A stretch of DNA of 64,000 bases from contig NZ_VLNR01000011.1 of the NCBI RefSeq assembly GCF_007489275.1, positions 124,001 to 188,000 on the forward strand, written 5' to 3'. The DNA is from Aquimarina algiphila. GTDB taxonomy: Bacteria; Bacteroidota; Bacteroidia; Flavobacteriales; Flavobacteriaceae. Below, in pieces: positions 61,827-64,000 of this stretch. The translations under genes and the position numbers were made by a program. Positions within the stretch are counted from its first letter, which is position 1. Each line of letters starts with the position of its first letter. Under the pieces are notes generated by a model that was given only the letters and a program-made list of their open reading frames with translations, was not told the origin of the DNA and searched no databases.

Positions 61827-64000
61827 TTAAGATTTATCCCGAGATATTATATATTTCTTTTTAAACCAATAAAAAAAACATAAAAGCAGAACTAAAATAA
61901 GTACAATACCTATTGGAAAAAATGCGTCCATATACCTATTACTCGCCAGATCAATGGAGCCTGTATCTCCTATCAAATAAAAACCTCCCCAATAAAAGGG
62001 AGCTGCCTGATAAACATTAGTTTCCTCTAGATACTGTAATTTAGCTTGTTGTAATGCCTCGGCCTTATTCATCCCTTTTTCAAGATTAACATAGAAATTT
62101 TTCATCAACACTGGAGTAGTCTCATCAGAGACTTCCCAATTGGTGAGCAATAAACTTTTGGTTCCTGCATATTGAAATGCTCTCCCCAGACTCATAATTC
62201 CTTCTCCTCCAGAAATTTTTCCTGCACCTGTATTACAGGCACTCAATACAGCAAGTTCTGCAGGTATTTCTAAACCATAAATTTCTTGATTATATAAGTA
62301 GTTGTCTTGGTTAGATCCTTCTACCTGAGTAAAATGTAGTTTAGAATTCTCAGGCTGTTTATTATCTATTTCGCCATGAACTGCCATATGTATTACCGCA
62401 TAACGATTGGCATTTTTTTTAAAATTAGATTCTATCGCATGTTTCCCATAAAAGTAAGCTCCCCCTACAATATCTGAAATCGCTTTTATTTCTTTTCTTG
62501 CTCCTGGTAAATTGTCTTTTGTGTTTCTTAACGTATTCATAGAAATTACCTGATTTGTAGAAAAAGAATCATCATTCGAAAATGAAAAAGCTAAACATTC
62601 ATTTAATACATCTGTGTTTCTGGTTTTATCAGTAAAAAATAAATCAGCAGAATCACCATAACTAATCACCTGATTTTTAACAAAATAAGGTAATTTTTTT
62701 GGATTTTGATTTTCGGAATCTTCTGTTAACAAGAGATCAAAATTAAGATGCCATAACATTCTATCGGGTATGATAATTAAATGTTTATTATACTTGTCGA
62801 TAGGCATAGGAGCGATGAGTTGCAGATACAGTTCACGTCCAATTTTAGTATACCTCTCTATGTTTTTTGAAGTAATTGCATTTCTAAATTGAATTATTTT
62901 CTCTTTACTGCTTGTAGTTTGTATTTCTTCTACAGAAAATGTATGCTTTGATATCATAAAAGCATATGTACTGGTATCAGTCACAAAATATTCTAATAGT
63001 GTTGTTTTTTCTGGAATTCTTTTTTGGATTTCAGTAACAGAAATAACAGAAGCATCATACTTAAGTTGATGGTATTTGGGATACTGAAATTCAATTTCTT
63101 TCATTAATGAATCCTTTTTCTTAGTATATGAAAAAACCAAATCAGTAAATTTGTTTATCCTCGTAGAATCTTTAATTGTTTTTTGTTTATACTCATGAAG
63201 TTTTGAGGTATAATATCCTAACTTATCTCTCACTTCATCCATGAGTTTAATCTTACTCTCTTCTATTCCGACAAAATGCTTTGCTTTTATTTTTCTAAGT
63301 TGCTCATCTAATAATCGAGCTCTATTTTTTTCTGAAAAATAGAATGCCTTTTTTGCATATTTCTCATCTTTTGTTTTTGCATATAATAACAAAGCAACCT
63401 TAACTGCATCTTGATATACATTCACTGTAGTTTTTTCTAATGCTACTTTATCTGTAGCTAACATATATGAATTTCTGATTTTATCAATTAACGAATCGCA
63501 ATACAAGAAGCTTGTGAGTGATTGTTGAAAATCTTTATCTATTTTATTGTTTTCAGCTCTTAGTTTAAGACTCTTTGCTTTTCCATAAACAGCTGACAAC
63601 ATGGTATAACTATTAAAATAGTCATCTAAAGACGGTAGTTTTTGCAGAGAAGCGTCTTTAAAACTTTTAGCCCCAGCAATAATAGCATTATGATACTCTT
63701 CTATTGCCATAGAATATTCCTTATTCATTTCATATATCCTAGCTTTATTATTATAACATTCTGCTGTATTTTGGTTTTTCTTTCCAAAGTTTTTGAGAGC
63801 TATTTTTAGATTTTTATCATAATACTCAATAGCATCTGGGTATTTTTGTTGCAATTCGTATAGTTTTCCCAATTCATCGTTAACCAACAACATTTCTCTA
63901 TGATCTTCACCAAGTATTTTTTTGATAATATCTCTTGCATTCGTCAAGTAATCTAATGAAGTATTATAATCTTTTTTTAACGCATATGTCCCTCCAATAT
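61827..64000 (-). CDS. TPR-CHAT protease with C-terminal membrane anchor (5' end outside window)
   Basis: The frame is open to the right edge: an in-frame TTG at 63947 is not the start, since coding sequence (with ALKKDYNTSLDYLTNARDII) continues upstream. About 720 residues are visible. TPR helices fill the first 200, a coiled-coil region follows, then the CHAT caspase-like domain. The His-Cys dyad is in VIHMAVHGEID and LAVLSACNTGAG, with the usual GEGIMSLGRAFQYAGTKSLL and PFYWGGFYLIGD motifs. A single hydrophobic segment (FFPIGIVLILVLLLCFFYW) and a basic tail end the protein, which places it in a membrane. CHAT proteases cut specific partner proteins; the target here is unknown. The downstream secreted L-domain genes are on the same strand. 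Confidence 0.87.
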   Translation of the reverse strand, partial: IGGTYALKKDYNTSLDYLTNARDIIKKILGEDHREMLLVNDELGKLYELQQKYPDAIEYYDKNLKIALKNFGKKNQNTAECYNNKARIYEMNKEYSMAIEEYHNAIIAGAKSFKDASLQKLPSLDDYFNSYTMLSAVYGKAKSLKLRAENNKIDKDFQQSLTSFLYCDSLIDKIRNSYMLATDKVALEKTTVNVYQDAVKVALLLYAKTKDEKYAKKAFYFSEKNRARLLDEQLRKIKAKHFVGIEESKIKLMDEVRDKLGYYTSKLHEYKQKTIKDSTRINKFTDLVFSYTKKKDSLMKEIEFQYPKYHQLKYDASVISVTEIQKRIPEKTTLLEYFVTDTSTYAFMISKHTFSVEEIQTTSSKEKIIQFRNAITSKNIERYTKIGRELYLQLIAPMPIDKYNKHLIIIPDRMLWHLNFDLLLTEDSENQNPKKLPYFVKNQVISYGDSADLFFTDKTRNTDVLNECLAFSFSNDDSFSTNQVISMNTLRNTKDNLPGARKEIKAISDIVGGAYFYGKHAIESNFKKNANRYAVIHMAVHGEIDNKQPENSKLHFTQVEGSNQDNYLYNQEIYGLEIPAELAVLSACNTGAGKISGGEGIMSLGRAFQYAGTKSLLLTNWEVSDETTPVLMKNFYVNLEKGMNKAEALQQAKLQYLEETNVYQAAPFYWGGFYLIGDTGSIDLASNRYMDAFFPIGIVLILVLLLCFFYWFKKKYIISRDKS

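Overview
The window is AT-rich, with Bacteroidetes-type TANNTTTG -7 boxes, a SusC/SusD pair and type IX secretion (T9SS) sorting domains. It looks like a marine agar-degrading member of the Flavobacteriaceae; an Aquimarina-like host is a guess from gene content, not a match.

Layout. (1) 1-2255, minus: the 5' end of an extracellular contractile injection system (eCIS) operon (DUF4255 cap protein, a lineage-specific 259-residue protein, a contractile sheath cut by the window edge). (2) 2571-35073: a full agarose utilisation locus. It holds kdgK-eda, a T9SS-secreted GH16 agarase, a GH86 agarase, a SusC/SusD/glycan-binding lipoprotein operon, a divergent GH16 agarase lipoprotein, and an eight-gene minus-strand operon (GH2, GH117, Zn-alcohol dehydrogenase, SDR, aldehyde dehydrogenase, enolase-superfamily cycloisomerase, aldose 1-epimerase, RhaT-type transporter). 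A transmembrane TPR/LuxR-type regulator and a planctomycete-type cytochrome/DUF1549/LamG/DUF1553 lipoprotein follow. (3) 35384-44818 and 48409-56136: two RHS/YD-repeat operons, each a two-protein set with a polymorphic C-terminal end. One end is an unknown domain followed by a small overlapping membrane protein; the other is a deaminase-like toxin end facing a convergent small gene. Between them lie a PglD/NeuD-type acetyltransferase, a LamG lipoprotein and an XRE regulator. (4) 56736-64000: a small cytosolic protein, two T9SS-secreted L-domain/leucine-rich-like proteins (one split by an in-frame TAG) and a membrane-anchored TPR-CHAT protease cut by the right edge.

How the agar genes work together: GH16 and GH86 cut agarose outside the cell, SusCD imports oligosaccharides, and GH117 and GH2 release 3,6-anhydro-L-galactose and galactose. 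The dehydrogenase, cycloisomerase, Zn-dehydrogenase, SDR, KdgK and Eda fit the described route from anhydrogalactose through 2-keto-3-deoxygluconate to pyruvate and glyceraldehyde 3-phosphate.

The strongest new signal is regulatory. Four promoters (susC, the GH16 lipoprotein, the GH2 operon and the DUF1553 lipoprotein) share a direct repeat of GTCTAGT half-sites with 11-bp spacing, always in the same orientation, 31-33 bp upstream of a TANNTTTG-like -7 box. This predicts one activator-controlled regulon that includes the cytochrome-type protein. A second unexpected structure is an array of eight palindromes with an exact 21-bp period upstream of the second RHS operon. No tRNA, rRNA or CRISPR array was seen.
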